This document shows, one piece after another, positions 1-8,203 of a stretch of 29,112 nucleotides of DNA. The position numbers and the translations under genes were made by a program. This DNA is from Leptospiraceae bacterium (GTDB lineage Bacteria; Spirochaetota; Leptospiria; Turneriellales; Turneriellaceae). Position 1 is the first letter of the stretch. Each line of letters begins with the position of its first letter. The stretch lies in NCBI GenBank assembly GCA_016788945.1, contig JAEUSA010000104.1, positions 1 to 29,112 on the forward strand, read 5' to 3'. Below the pieces are notes generated by a model. The model was not told the origin of the DNA. It saw only the letters and a list, made by a program, of their open reading frames with translations, and ran no database searches.

Positions 1-113
1 TTATTCGCGAGACGGGTACGAATCTTAAAGATCTCGATAACAAAAAGCCCGACATCGAAGGTGCAGAACAGCTGATTGTCGAGTATTGTAAAATTCTGTC
101 TGGCAAACCCTAA
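1..113 (+). CDS. C-terminal end of an unidentified protein (partial)
   Basis: An open frame enters from the left edge (codons begin at position 3) and ends at a TAA at 111-113. The 36 visible residues include LKDLDNKKPDIEGAEQL, then a helix-like IVEYCKIL stretch and a charged tail. The fragment is too short to assign to a family. It is tail-to-tail with the MFS gene on the other strand, and the two stop codons overlap by four bases (110-113). The frame could be open by chance, but compact convergent ends are common elsewhere in this window, so a real gene is likely. Confidence 0.5.
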   Translation, partial: IRETGTNLKDLDNKKPDIEGAEQLIVEYCKILSGKP

Positions 114-1324
114 CGCGACGGCTTTTTACTGCCAAGATACAATGCCGCGAGCGCTGCCCCGCCGGCGGTGACAAAAAACGTCGCCTCAGGTGCAGCGAAT
201 CGCCAAATTAAGCCCGCGGTTAAACTTGCGAGCATTGTGGCAATGCTCGCGAATGCAGTGTATGTACCCACGGCCGTCGCAGTGTCTTCGGTTTTGCACA
301 GGTTGGTAACCCATGCTTTCGAAATACCGTCGGTCATCGCCGCGTAAATACCGTACAGAAAAAACAGGCCGAGAAGAATGTAAAAGTTTTGTGCGAAAGC
401 AATCGTCACATAAACGACAATAAACAGCGTCAGTCCGCCGAGAAATGTCTTTTTCAGGCCGATCGCGTCGCCGAGTTTACCCATCGGGTATGAAAACAGC
501 GCATAAACGAGGTTATAAAAAATGTAGGCGCCGATCACCTGCTGGTCTGAAAAACCGCGCCACTTGAGTAACAGCAGAAGAAAGACGTCAGAGCTGTTGA
601 ATAGAGTAAAGAGCAGCAGGCCGTTCACGGTATGCCGGTATGCGTCAGGTGCGGATTTATAGTAGTGCAGAAAATCCCACCAACGCATTTTGGCTTTAAC
701 CGTGCCGTGCGTGAGTTTGTCTTTAAGCAACAGGGTGAGTGCAACTGCGAGAAGCCCCGGTATAACCGCGAACAGGAACAGTTTGTGGTAACTACCCGGA
801 TTCTGCCACAACCACAGCAGCGCCAATGCCGGCCCTACAGCGGCACCCAGTGTGTCCATGCCGCGATGAAAACCGAACACCTTGCCTTTATTTGCTGCGT
901 CGGTTTCTGCCGACAGCAATGCGTCACGTGCGCCGGTGCGAATGCCTTTGCCGAGTCGGTCGGCGGTGCGGCAGAAAAATACCCACAGCGGGTTGGCTGC
1001 GGCGATGATTAGCGGTTTCGCGACCGCGCTCAATAGGTAGCCCACGCGCACAAACGGCACCCGCTTGCCGGTAACATCAGACCAGCGGCCGAAAAAACCT
1101 TTGCTCAGCCCGGCGGTGGCCTCGGCAACACCTTCGAGCAGTCCGATCCATACGATCGAAAAGCCGATGGAGCTGAGGTAAATCGGCATCACCGGGTAGA
1201 GCATTTCGCTCGCCACATCGGTGAACAGCGAGACCAACGAAACCAGCCAGATCGTGCGTGTGAGATGGCGGATATTAACTGCCTTTGCCGAAGGTGCGAT
1301 CGAGAATTTATCGTACGGTGGCAT
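110..1324 (-). CDS. MFS transporter (permease)
   Basis: 404-residue integral membrane protein with about a dozen hydrophobic segments, a normal length for the major facilitator superfamily. The loop after the second membrane segment carries an MFS motif A (GRWSDVTGKR, residues 79-88). A second conserved loop, ADRLGKGIRTGARD (121-134), recurs in drug/metabolite-type MFS proteins. The substrate cannot be read from the sequence. The ATG at 1322-1324 lies 14 bases inside the end of the upstream spermidine-synthase-like gene (stop 1308-1310) and has no clear Shine-Dalgarno, which suggests translational coupling. The neighbouring lipoprotein has the domain that elsewhere is fused to MFS-like membrane domains, so the two may work together; that is inference. 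The family call is firm. Confidence 0.9.
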   Translation of the reverse strand: MPPYDKFSIAPSAKAVNIRHLTRTIWLVSLVSLFTDVASEMLYPVMPIYLSSIGFSIVWIGLLEGVAEATAGLSKGFFGRWSDVTGKRVPFVRVGYLLSAVAKPLIIAAANPLWVFFCRTADRLGKGIRTGARDALLSAETDAANKGKVFGFHRGMDTLGAAVGPALALLWLWQNPGSYHKLFLFAVIPGLLAVALTLLLKDKLTHGTVKAKMRWWDFLHYYKSAPDAYRHTVNGLLLFTLFNSSDVFLLLLLKWRGFSDQQVIGAYIFYNLVYALFSYPMGKLGDAIGLKKTFLGGLTLFIVVYVTIAFAQNFYILLGLFFLYGIYAAMTDGISKAWVTNLCKTEDTATAVGTYTAFASIATMLASLTAGLIWRFAAPEATFFVTAGGAALAALYLGSKKPSR

Positions 1325-2183
1325 CGGTAATGGGGGCGTTACGGTTCGCGCCGCTGTGAATGCTTTTCATGGTCTCCAGAATACGTTGCGGTGATTCACC
1401 GGGAAAGTTGAGCGCGGCGAAACGCTCGTTGATCCTCTTTCTGAGTACTGCATCGGTTTCGAGTTCTTTTGCCAACAGGTAAATGCGGTTCCCCGGATGG
1501 TCATCTGGATGGTGAATATAATAACCCTTTTCGAACGACCGCCGCAACGTCGCGATTTCAGCGGCGTCGAGTTCTTGGTTCTCCCAAGCATTCATCAATA
1601 CCATTCCTTTGGGCTTGAGACGACTTTTCATCAGCTTAAAGAACTCGAGTGTGTAGAGTGCGGGCGGAATAAATTGCGCGCCGAAAGCATCCATAACGAT
1701 CAGGTCATATTTATCCGTGCGGTTCTGCAGGTGCAGCCTGCCGTCTGCCTGAATGATGCGGATGTTTTTGTTAATCGGGAAATATTGCCGCGCCAAGCGT
1801 ATGACCACCGGATCCAGTTCGACAACATGGATGTTCCAGTCGGGAAAACTGTCGGCAAGAAAATTGGCAAAGCTGCCGCCGCCGAGCCCGATCACGAGAC
1901 ACTGGACGCCTTTACCAACTGTATCAGGCACGCGCGCCAGCACCGCGACTGAAAGCATATAGGTGTAATTGAACACCCAACGACGTTTATCGCTGAGGTC
2001 CATAGCCGATTGTTCCTGCGAACCGATATTCAAATGTCTTTTGCCGTCTATGTCATAAACGCTCACGAGACCAAACGGAGAGCGCTCTTCGGCGAGAATC
2101 TTCTTCGCGCGCAGGTCATTGCGCTCAGGCGAGGCACAGCTCGCAAAAAGCGACCATAGTAGTACGAGCCCGAGCGCGCGCAT
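1308..2183 (-). CDS. Lipoprotein with spermidine-synthase-like (SAM-methyltransferase fold) domain
   Basis: 291 residues. The N-terminus is a lipoprotein signal (hydrophobic LGLVLLWSLFASC, lipid-accepting Cys16). The rest is a Rossmann-type spermidine synthase-like domain: glycine-rich nucleotide loop GLGGGS (99-104), acidic strand end VELDP (121-125), and YDLIVMDAFG (159-168). The last replaces the DxxDP type seen in true SpeE. In the family the fold binds decarboxylated SAM or SAM. Whether this variant is catalytic is unknown, and export across the membrane would separate it from cytoplasmic SAM. A good ribosome site (AGAGG, 7 bases before the ATG at 2181-2183) supports the start. It lies 35 bases after a thioesterase gene and overlaps the start of an MFS gene, so the three probably form one operon. 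Confidence 0.82.
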   Translation of the reverse strand: MRALGLVLLWSLFASCASPERNDLRAKKILAEERSPFGLVSVYDIDGKRHLNIGSQEQSAMDLSDKRRWVFNYTYMLSVAVLARVPDTVGKGVQCLVIGLGGGSFANFLADSFPDWNIHVVELDPVVIRLARQYFPINKNIRIIQADGRLHLQNRTDKYDLIVMDAFGAQFIPPALYTLEFFKLMKSRLKPKGMVLMNAWENQELDAAEIATLRRSFEKGYYIHHPDDHPGNRIYLLAKELETDAVLRKRINERFAALNFPGESPQRILETMKSIHSGANRNAPITDATVR

Positions 2184-2218
2184 GCGACAGCCTCTTTCAG
2201 ATAACCGGTACTGTCATG

Positions 2219-2860
2219 TCAATTGCGGGTGATTGTCTTAAAAAAATCAGCGGCGAGTGCCAGCGTTTCGCCGGCAATTTTTTGCCCGCGGTCAATAATA
2301 TTCTGCAGATCGGCCGCGTGCTTTTGGCCCATGGCGCGTCGTGCACGGTCGCGCTCAATGAGTTCATGGATACTGCCGCCCGCTTTGATCGATTCTACGA
2401 CCTCAACCATGCGCACCATATCGGGCTGCTGCTTCAGCAATTCAATCGGTACGCGTACAAATACTCCCGTGGCTTCACAAAATGTGGTGTCGTCTTTATA
2501 GATGCGCGCAGCGACCATCGCGCGGCGCGTCTCGAGGCGGTCGATGCGTGCTTCGCAGATATAGCTATCGCCGAGTGGCACCGACTTGCGGTACCGCACC
2601 GACAAGTTGGCCGCGAGCACTGGCAGGCCATTATACCAACAGGCGCTGCCCATTGTTTCATCGAGAATTGTCGCCAGAAAACCGCCGTGCGAATGGGCCT
2701 TCGGGCCTTCAACGCCGATCTTTGGTGTGAAGTGCGTGACAAAAGATTTGTCTGTAAAAAGATAAGTCTGCACAGAAGAAAGCGCATCGTTGTTGAGAAA
2801 TGTGGAGCTCCAATGGCGCGGTATTGCCACCGCGTCGGCCGGTGTGATCAGATTGCCCAT
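2219..2860 (-). CDS. PaaI/THEM4-like hotdog-fold acyl-CoA thioesterase
   Basis: 213 residues. The central 50-135 region is a hotdog domain of the PaaI/4HBT type with the family signature HGG (58-60) followed by DE (67-68) in AHSHGGFLATILDETMG. The family hydrolyses acyl- or aryl-CoA thioesters in the cytoplasm. After the domain comes an unusual charged helical tail of about 65 residues (ELLKQQPDMVRM onward) not usual for PaaI proteins. The start is the ATG at 2858-2860. No Shine-Dalgarno is visible, and a perfect TATAAT lies only five bases upstream, so the message may be leaderless. It leads the operon with the spermidine-synthase-like lipoprotein and the MFS transporter. The actual substrate is not evident. 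Confidence 0.85.
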   Translation of the reverse strand: MGNLITPADAVAIPRHWSSTFLNNDALSSVQTYLFTDKSFVTHFTPKIGVEGPKAHSHGGFLATILDETMGSACWYNGLPVLAANLSVRYRKSVPLGDSYICEARIDRLETRRAMVAARIYKDDTTFCEATGVFVRVPIELLKQQPDMVRMVEVVESIKAGGSIHELIERDRARRAMGQKHAADLQNIIDRGQKIAGETLALAADFFKTITRN

Positions 2861-2865
2861 ATGGC

Positions 2866-2893
2866 ATTATAGCGATTGCTACAAGGGCGTAAA
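2866..2893 (-). promoter_or_regulatory. Candidate promoter of the thioesterase operon
   Basis: On the minus strand a perfect -10 box TATAAT (2866-2871) is followed by GCCAT and then the ATG of the thioesterase gene. A weak -35 match, TTTACG (2888-2893), lies 16 bases upstream. Initiation at the usual distance would fall on or next to the A of the start codon, giving a leaderless mRNA. The -10 is convincing; the -35 and the start point are inferred. Confidence 0.5.
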
Positions 2894-2905
2894 TTAGCTA
2901 TTCTT

Positions 2906-3481
2906 CTACCAAGCCCGGGCCGTCAATGAACCCGCAATGCTGCTGAATGCTTTGCTCACCGCTGCCCACGTTTGCGTCGGGCTCTGCACGATATAAATCA
3001 CGTCGACTTCGCCCTGTGTGTCGCGTAGATAACCTGAAATGTGCGGCACCTTGACCCCGAACAGGGTAATCGAAAATTTCTCACGCAGACCGCGGATTTT
3101 TTTGCGTGACGTTTCAATAGCGAGCGGTTCAAAATTCTGCCGTTCGGTTCCCGCCAATTTCATCGTGCCGACACTCAGCGTGTTATCGATATTCTTATCG
3201 CGCTCGGTGGCGACGGTTTCGGCAAAATCTTCAAGTTTATCCCAGCTTTTGTGCCGGAACGCGGTGATGATGATCAGCAAGTTCTGCTCGGCTTCGAGGG
3301 TAATCTGCTCCGTTTCTTTTTCCAGCTCTTGACTGGTAACCTTGAAATTACCGGGGTAAGTAAAACGCAAACCCGGACTCTCGAACCCGCGCGGCTGTGT
3401 ACTGGTCTCAGCGCGTTTACAATGCGGCGTAATAAGCAGCAGAACAGAGATTAGCAGGTTAACAGTAATTTTGATCGGCAT
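2906..3481 (-). CDS. Small lipoprotein, possibly PsbP/DcrB-like fold
   Basis: 191 residues from the ATG at 3479-3481. The open frame extends 30 codons further upstream into the preceding gene, but this ATG is chosen because it directly begins a lipoprotein signal (MPIKITVNLLISVLLLITPHC, lipid-accepting Cys21) and follows an AAAGGA, although that lies 11 bases away. The mature part alternates beta strands and helices (LRFTYPGNFKV near the start; IYIVQSPTQTWAAVSKAFSSI at the end). This is reminiscent of the PsbP/DcrB-type secreted domain, in which a final helix packs on a sheet; the assignment is tentative. It starts 19 bases after the stop of the epimerase gene and is probably co-transcribed with it. 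No function can be stated. Confidence 0.7.
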   Translation of the reverse strand: MPIKITVNLLISVLLLITPHCKRAETSTQPRGFESPGLRFTYPGNFKVTSQELEKETEQITLEAEQNLLIIITAFRHKSWDKLEDFAETVATERDKNIDNTLSVGTMKLAGTERQNFEPLAIETSRKKIRGLREKFSITLFGVKVPHISGYLRDTQGEVDVIYIVQSPTQTWAAVSKAFSSIAGSLTARAW

Positions 3482-3500
3482 AATTTCGACGTTCCTTTTG

Positions 3501-4490
3501 TCAGAGATCCGTTGTCTTGAGGTAATCACCGATTTCGGCCATTGCCTGCGTGTATGTAATGACCGGAGCAAACCCGAGCTTCTCTTTGACCTTTGTATTC
3601 ATGAAGTCGTTATCGGCACCGATCAGCATCAACGCCTGTCGGGTGAGCGGAGGTCGGCCCTTCAGGCCGAATGTTTTCCAAGCCGTTTCACCGGCGACTG
3701 CGAGCATTTCAGAGGCGAAGCGGGGCATCGAGCCCGGAGCATTGGCATTTGCGAGATGCGCAAGATCGGAAAAATACGTATGCCATGCCACATGGTTGTC
3801 ATCCGACGCGAGAAAAATTTCGCCTTTGCTGTCGTCGTCGCGTGCCACGAGAATAAGTATCTCAACGAGGTTGAGTACATGAATGAGTCCTGCGCGGCCT
3901 TTGCCGTCACCGATCAGGGCGGGTAATCCTTGCCGCAGAACCTTGACGACCTCGTTGACCCAAGGCTTCGAGCCGGCGCCGTAAACATTGGCAGGCCGTA
4001 CGATGCGTATATCGGCACCGCTGCGGTGCATGTGGCCGATGGCGTTTTCTTCCTGTTTTTGTTTGTATTCGGTATAAAAGCCCGTGGGCTTACCGTGGGC
4101 GGTCGACTCGTCGATGGGCCCCTTACCGATCATATCACCATAGACCACGACGGAGGTCGTGAGAACGAGACGAATGCCTTTCTCGCTGCAAATCTTGCAG
4201 ATGAGGTCTGAGGCCTTAAGGGCCGCGACAAAAACCTCCTCTTTTTCCCAGTCGCTGACGGGAAAAGCGAGATGATAGACGAGATCGCAGTCTGACAGTT
4301 GTTTCTTTAGAGCCGCTTCGTCGCTGAGATCCGATTCGATCCATTGAACGCGCTTACCGGTTTCTGGTTTTACTCCCTTAAGGTCAATACCTGTGACATG
4401 CGCGCCTTCTTCGCTGAGCCGTCTGACGAGATGCCTGCCGATAAAACCGCCGGCTCCAGTGATCGCGACTTTTTTTCCGCTGAGATCCAT
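3501..4490 (-). CDS. NAD(P)-dependent epimerase/dehydratase (extended SDR)
   Basis: 329 residues from the ATG at 4488-4490. This start is chosen because the Rossmann strand begins at once: KKVAITGAGGFIG, with nucleotide-binding GxxGxxG at 12-18. Other hallmarks are the acidic residue after strand 2 (TGIDLKG), TTSVVVYGD (111-119) supplying the catalytic Ser/Thr, YTEYK (Tyr139, Lys143), and RPANVYG. These define the extended SDR family that epimerises, dehydrates or oxidises sugar nucleotides, sterols or related alcohols. The Tyr-x3-Lys catalytic pair is intact, so it is probably active; the substrate is unknown. An in-frame ATG at 4553 would add 21 residues without family character. No strong ribosome site precedes either start. 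It is divergent from the S45 hydrolase gene and followed by a lipoprotein gene. Confidence 0.85.
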   Translation of the reverse strand: MDLSGKKVAITGAGGFIGRHLVRRLSEEGAHVTGIDLKGVKPETGKRVQWIESDLSDEAALKKQLSDCDLVYHLAFPVSDWEKEEVFVAALKASDLICKICSEKGIRLVLTTSVVVYGDMIGKGPIDESTAHGKPTGFYTEYKQKQEENAIGHMHRSGADIRIVRPANVYGAGSKPWVNEVVKVLRQGLPALIGDGKGRAGLIHVLNLVEILILVARDDDSKGEIFLASDDNHVAWHTYFSDLAHLANANAPGSMPRFASEMLAVAGETAWKTFGLKGRPPLTRQALMLIGADNDFMNTKVKEKLGFAPVITYTQAMAEIGDYLKTTDL

Positions 4491-4619
4491 ACGCGGCGTA
4501 TGGACGGAAGTAGTTAGGTCATCAAGCACATACAGGCGAACGAACCTTTGCATGTCGCCGTGGACCGGCGCACATTTCTGCTTTATGCGGTACTGTAGCC
4601 GCGCGAATCGGTGCTACCC

Positions 4620-6743
4620 ATGGAACCGCGCAATACCACTGACAATTTAGGCGTCCTCTACATCGACGCCACTACGCCCGAAGATTTTTTCCGCCAGCTT
4701 GGTGCACTGCATGCCAAACAGCGCAGCGTGCAGATGATTCTCATGCGTATCTTGGGCCAAGGACGTGCCTCTGAGTTACTCGACTCTTCTGATGTAATGC
4801 TGGCGATCGATATTTTCTTTCGCCGCATGAACTGGACCAAAGGGTTACTCGCAGAAATGGCGAAACTCTCGGCAAAAGAACGCGCACAACTCGATGCATA
4901 CTGCGATGGCGTGAACAAAACTCTGGTCGGCAAAACCCCGTGGGAGTTTAAACTTGTCGGTTACCAGTTTGAACCGTGGCGCGGTGAAGATTCGATTTTG
5001 ATCGCGCGCATGATGGGCTATCTCACGCTGTCGCAGTCGCAGGCAGAGGTCGAGCGTCTGTTCATCGAATTGGTGCAGGCGGGTGTTGATCGTCAGCGTC
5101 TCGAGGAACTTTTTCCCGGCCTGATCGGTGAGGCGGATTTCGAATTAATCAAACAGGTCAAACTGGAACACCGGCAGGTGCCGCCCGAATATCTGTGGCA
5201 AACCGGTCTCACCCGCATGATGGCGAGCAACAACTGGGTCATTTCTGGAAAGCGCACGGCATCGAAGTCGCCGATTCTCTCGAACGATCCGCACCTTGAG
5301 GGCAACCGGCTGCCGAACGTTTGGCATGAGTTTACCTGGAAGTGCGGTCAGCACCGCGGCGCTGGTGCGGGTGTACCAGGCTTACCCGGCATGATGGTCG
5401 GCCGCAACGAGCATGTCGGCTGGGGCGCGACCTATACCTTTATGGATTCTGTCGATTCATGGATCGAGAGATGCCGTAACGGAAAATATCTCGATCACGA
5501 CGGTAAGTGGAAAACGTTTGCTATCCGCCGCGAAATCATTAAACGTAAAAAGAAACAACCCGAAGAAGTTGTTTTCTACGAGAACCACCGCGGCACCATC
5601 GAAGGCGATGCGGGAGACACCGCAGAAAAGCTGCTGCTCAACACGGCGTGGTCGGGAGCTTCTGCCGGCGCACAATCGCTGAAGGGCGCGATGAGTATTT
5701 TGTTTGCTGAAAGCGCGAAGCAGGCGATGCAGATCGCCGGTTCGCTTGAAGTCTCTTTCAACTGGGTTGTCGCCGACAAGGATGGCAACATCGGTTACCA
5801 AATGTCAGGCCTGATGCCGCGCCGCCGCCCGGGATGGAAAGGTTTCGCGCCCATCGCCGCCTACAAGAAGAACAATGACTGGCAGGGGTTTGTCCCTACT
5901 GCCGATTTGCCGAAACGTTATAATCCCAAAGAGGGTTATATTGTCACGGCGAACAATGACCTCAATGCCTGGGGTCGGGCAAAACCCATTAATATGCCGA
6001 TGGGTGATTACCGCGCAAGGCGGATTGCCGCTGTACTCGAACAGGGTAAACACCACACGATCACATCCGTACAGAAACTACACTACGACACGCATTCGCT
6101 GCAGGCTGAGGCGTTCATGCCTCTACTCGCGCCGCTTTTAGGTGACCGGCCGCACGAGCAGATTCTGCGTGAATGGCGCCTCGATTATGAGCCTGAAAGC
6201 AGGGGGGCAACGGTCTTCGAGGTCTGGTACCGTGAACTTTATGCCGTCGTTTTCGGCAGCGGCGAAAAAAACGCCGCAGATTTTTTGTGGAAAAACAGCG
6301 GCACATTCATCGATTTTTATCAAAACTTCGACCGTGTTCTGATGGCAAAAAAATCTGCATGGTTTGGCGGCCGTTCGCGCGAAGAAATTTACCGTATTGC
6401 TCTCGATCGCATAGCCACACAGAGCTTCAGGCCTTGGGGTGAGGTGAATACGTTCGTTCTGCGCCACCTGCTGTTCGGGGGCAAGTTCCCGAAATTTCTG
6501 GGTTTTGACTACGGGCCGATTGCGGTGCGAGGCGGGCGCGCGACGGTGCATCAGGGGCAAATCTACCGCTCAGCGGGTCGCGATACTTCGTTTGTGCCGA
6601 CGTTCCGCTTCGTCACTGATTTCAGCGAGCAGGCGTTATTTTCCAACCTGTTGGGCGGTGCGAGTGATCGTAGATTCGGCGGTAGTTACCACAGCGAAGT
6701 GCAGAACTGGTTGAACGGTGTCTATAAACGATTGGAATTTTGA
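4620..6743 (+). CDS. Penicillin-acylase-type peptidase S45 family Ntn hydrolase
   Basis: 707 residues from the ATG at 4620 (a GTG at 4611 would add three residues; an in-frame TAG at 4596 blocks further extension). The order is that of S45 precursors: alpha-chain region 1-202 with GALHAKQRSVQM and GRASELL, then the predicted autocleavage point before Ser203 in ASNNWVISGKR, then beta-chain motifs SNDPHL, PGLPGMMVGRNEHVGWGATY and VTANND. Ser203 would be the N-terminal nucleophile after self-processing. Family members cleave amides of penicillins, acyl-homoserine lactones or other N-acyl compounds. S45 enzymes are usually exported, but no signal peptide is visible here. Ala rather than Gly precedes the nucleophile. 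It is divergent from the SDR gene and convergent with a serine hydrolase. Family certain, substrate unknown. Confidence 0.92.
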   Translation: MEPRNTTDNLGVLYIDATTPEDFFRQLGALHAKQRSVQMILMRILGQGRASELLDSSDVMLAIDIFFRRMNWTKGLLAEMAKLSAKERAQLDAYCDGVNKTLVGKTPWEFKLVGYQFEPWRGEDSILIARMMGYLTLSQSQAEVERLFIELVQAGVDRQRLEELFPGLIGEADFELIKQVKLEHRQVPPEYLWQTGLTRMMASNNWVISGKRTASKSPILSNDPHLEGNRLPNVWHEFTWKCGQHRGAGAGVPGLPGMMVGRNEHVGWGATYTFMDSVDSWIERCRNGKYLDHDGKWKTFAIRREIIKRKKKQPEEVVFYENHRGTIEGDAGDTAEKLLLNTAWSGASAGAQSLKGAMSILFAESAKQAMQIAGSLEVSFNWVVADKDGNIGYQMSGLMPRRRPGWKGFAPIAAYKKNNDWQGFVPTADLPKRYNPKEGYIVTANNDLNAWGRAKPINMPMGDYRARRIAAVLEQGKHHTITSVQKLHYDTHSLQAEAFMPLLAPLLGDRPHEQILREWRLDYEPESRGATVFEVWYRELYAVVFGSGEKNAADFLWKNSGTFIDFYQNFDRVLMAKKSAWFGGRSREEIYRIALDRIATQSFRPWGEVNTFVLRHLLFGGKFPKFLGFDYGPIAVRGGRATVHQGQIYRSAGRDTSFVPTFRFVTDFSEQALFSNLLGGASDRRFGGSYHSEVQNWLNGVYKRLEF

Positions 6744-6752
6744 ATAGGTTGA

Positions 6753-6768
6753 GAGCGCATTTGCGCTC
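6753..6768. terminator. Small hairpin between convergent genes, possible bidirectional terminator
   Basis: GAGCGC-ATTT-GCGCTC forms a six-base-pair GC-rich stem with a four-base loop. It lies in the 30-base gap between the stop of the S45 gene (6741-6743) and the stop of the serine hydrolase gene (6774-6776). There is no clear T-run on either side, so termination is a weak inference from position. Confidence 0.4.
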
Positions 6769-6773
6769 AATCA

Positions 6774-8072
6774 TCAACGGAATGACTTTGCGTCGGCGAG
6801 GGCTTTGTACGTCGCCTGCCAGAATTTTTCTTTGATATCGGTGGCATTCGGCAGCATCTGCGTCATTAGCAATATGGTCAGGCGCTGCTGCGGGTCGACG
6901 CGGTAGAAAGTGCCGTACGCTCCCGACCAACCGTATGAACCCAACGATTCGCTGCCGTTGGCGCCGATGCGATCGGTCGTCTCGAATGCATAACTGAAAC
7001 CGAGACCGCGCGACGATACTGCGGTCTGCGTTGTCGTCATCAGCTGTATCGTTTCGGGTTTCAGAATGCGCACATCGCCAAGCTGCCCGCCGTTACGAAT
7101 CATTTCAAGAAACTTCGCATAATCCTGCACCGTCGAAACAAGCCCTGCTCCGCCGGAAAAACATTTGCGCGGGCCGTCGACGTAGAATCCCTGTGCCGCC
7201 GAGCGCTGCGCTTTGAAGTCTTTTACGTCCTTCGCCTCTTTGCCATTCTTCACATCTTTCACCGATCCGTAGACGACCGCAAGACGGTTACGTTCTGTTG
7301 GCGGCAGATAAAAATATGTGTCTTTCATACCGAGTGGGCCGGTGATGCGTTGGCGGATGAACTGATCGAGTGTCTTCTTGGACACTTTTTCGACAATGCA
7401 GCCGAGTACATCGGTCGAATAACCGTAGACCCAGCCTTCGCCAGGTTGGCCGAAAAACGGCACCGTTGCGAGTCGTTCCATTGCATCGCAGATCGGTTCA
7501 TTACGCGCAGTAAAATTCCATGGCGTGCCCAGGGCAGGTCCCAGTTCTTTGGCGCGGTAGAGATCCGCAATTTCAACCTGCATGCCGTATGATATGCCTG
7601 AAGTATGTGTCAGCAGATGATGAATCGTAATCGGGCGTTTGGCCGGGAAAATATCGACTTCTGTCGAGTTGGGTCTGCGCACTGCGACGCGGGTTCGCGC
7701 GAACGCGGGAATATACTTCGCCACTTCGTCATGAACCGAAAGCTTTTTTTCTTCTGCTAACAGCAGTATTGCGGCACTGGTGATCGCTTTTGTCTGCGAA
7801 GCGATGCGAAAAATCGTCTGCATGTCGATCGGTTGTTGCGCCTCGCGGTCGCGCCAGCCGACGGCGCGTTCATAGATGGGTTCACCGTCACGCAAAACGA
7901 GTGCGACAGCCCCTGCAATGCGCCCGTCTTTGACATATTTTTCGAGTAACTGGTCGACCTTGGTCAGCCGCTGGGTTAAACGTATCTTTGGGTCTTCGGC
8001 ACCGAACGAATAACCCGCAAAAAGACATAATAAAATCGCAGCAGTGGTTACCGGACGCGGAAAGATCTTCAT
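6774..8072 (-). CDS. Exported serine hydrolase, beta-lactamase class C / family VIII esterase-like
   Basis: 432 residues from the ATG at 8070-8072. This start is chosen because it directly begins a signal peptide (MKIFPRPVTTAAILLCLFAGYSFGA, signal peptidase I type); an in-frame ATG at 8108 would add 12 residues. Motifs of the class C beta-lactamase/EstB fold are in order: SQTK (Ser92 nucleophile, Lys95), tyrosine motif YGYSTDVLG (Tyr216), LLTHTSG, FSGGAGLVSTVQDYAKF, and GWSGAYGT (Trp382-Ser-Gly384) in place of KTG, as in family VIII esterases. It is probably a periplasmic esterase or peptide/amide hydrolase rather than a true beta-lactamase. A lysine/aspartate-rich insertion (VKDVKNGKEAKDVKDFK, about 271-287) interrupts the domain and looks like a local repeat. 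Confidence 0.87.
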   Translation of the reverse strand: MKIFPRPVTTAAILLCLFAGYSFGAEDPKIRLTQRLTKVDQLLEKYVKDGRIAGAVALVLRDGEPIYERAVGWRDREAQQPIDMQTIFRIASQTKAITSAAILLLAEEKKLSVHDEVAKYIPAFARTRVAVRRPNSTEVDIFPAKRPITIHHLLTHTSGISYGMQVEIADLYRAKELGPALGTPWNFTARNEPICDAMERLATVPFFGQPGEGWVYGYSTDVLGCIVEKVSKKTLDQFIRQRITGPLGMKDTYFYLPPTERNRLAVVYGSVKDVKNGKEAKDVKDFKAQRSAAQGFYVDGPRKCFSGGAGLVSTVQDYAKFLEMIRNGGQLGDVRILKPETIQLMTTTQTAVSSRGLGFSYAFETTDRIGANGSESLGSYGWSGAYGTFYRVDPQQRLTILLMTQMLPNATDIKEKFWQATYKALADAKSFR

Positions 8073-8203
8073 AACGAACGCGAGAATGGCGACCAGCGGA
8101 GAGGCCAATAGCAGATTGTAAATCGGGATTTCATCGCGATTCCTTTGCGGCAGCTTTTTCGGGCAAAACGTCGCCGCGCTGAGGCAAAACCATAAAGCGG
8201 TTC

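Noticed and set aside
2216..2872. 218-codon + strand open frame
   Set aside because: It mirrors the hotdog thioesterase on the other strand, whose HGG and DE motifs are intact.
6774..8072. Reading the serine hydrolase as an antibiotic-resistance beta-lactamase
   Set aside because: The third motif is WSG rather than KTG and the tyrosine motif matches family VIII esterases, so resistance is not supported.
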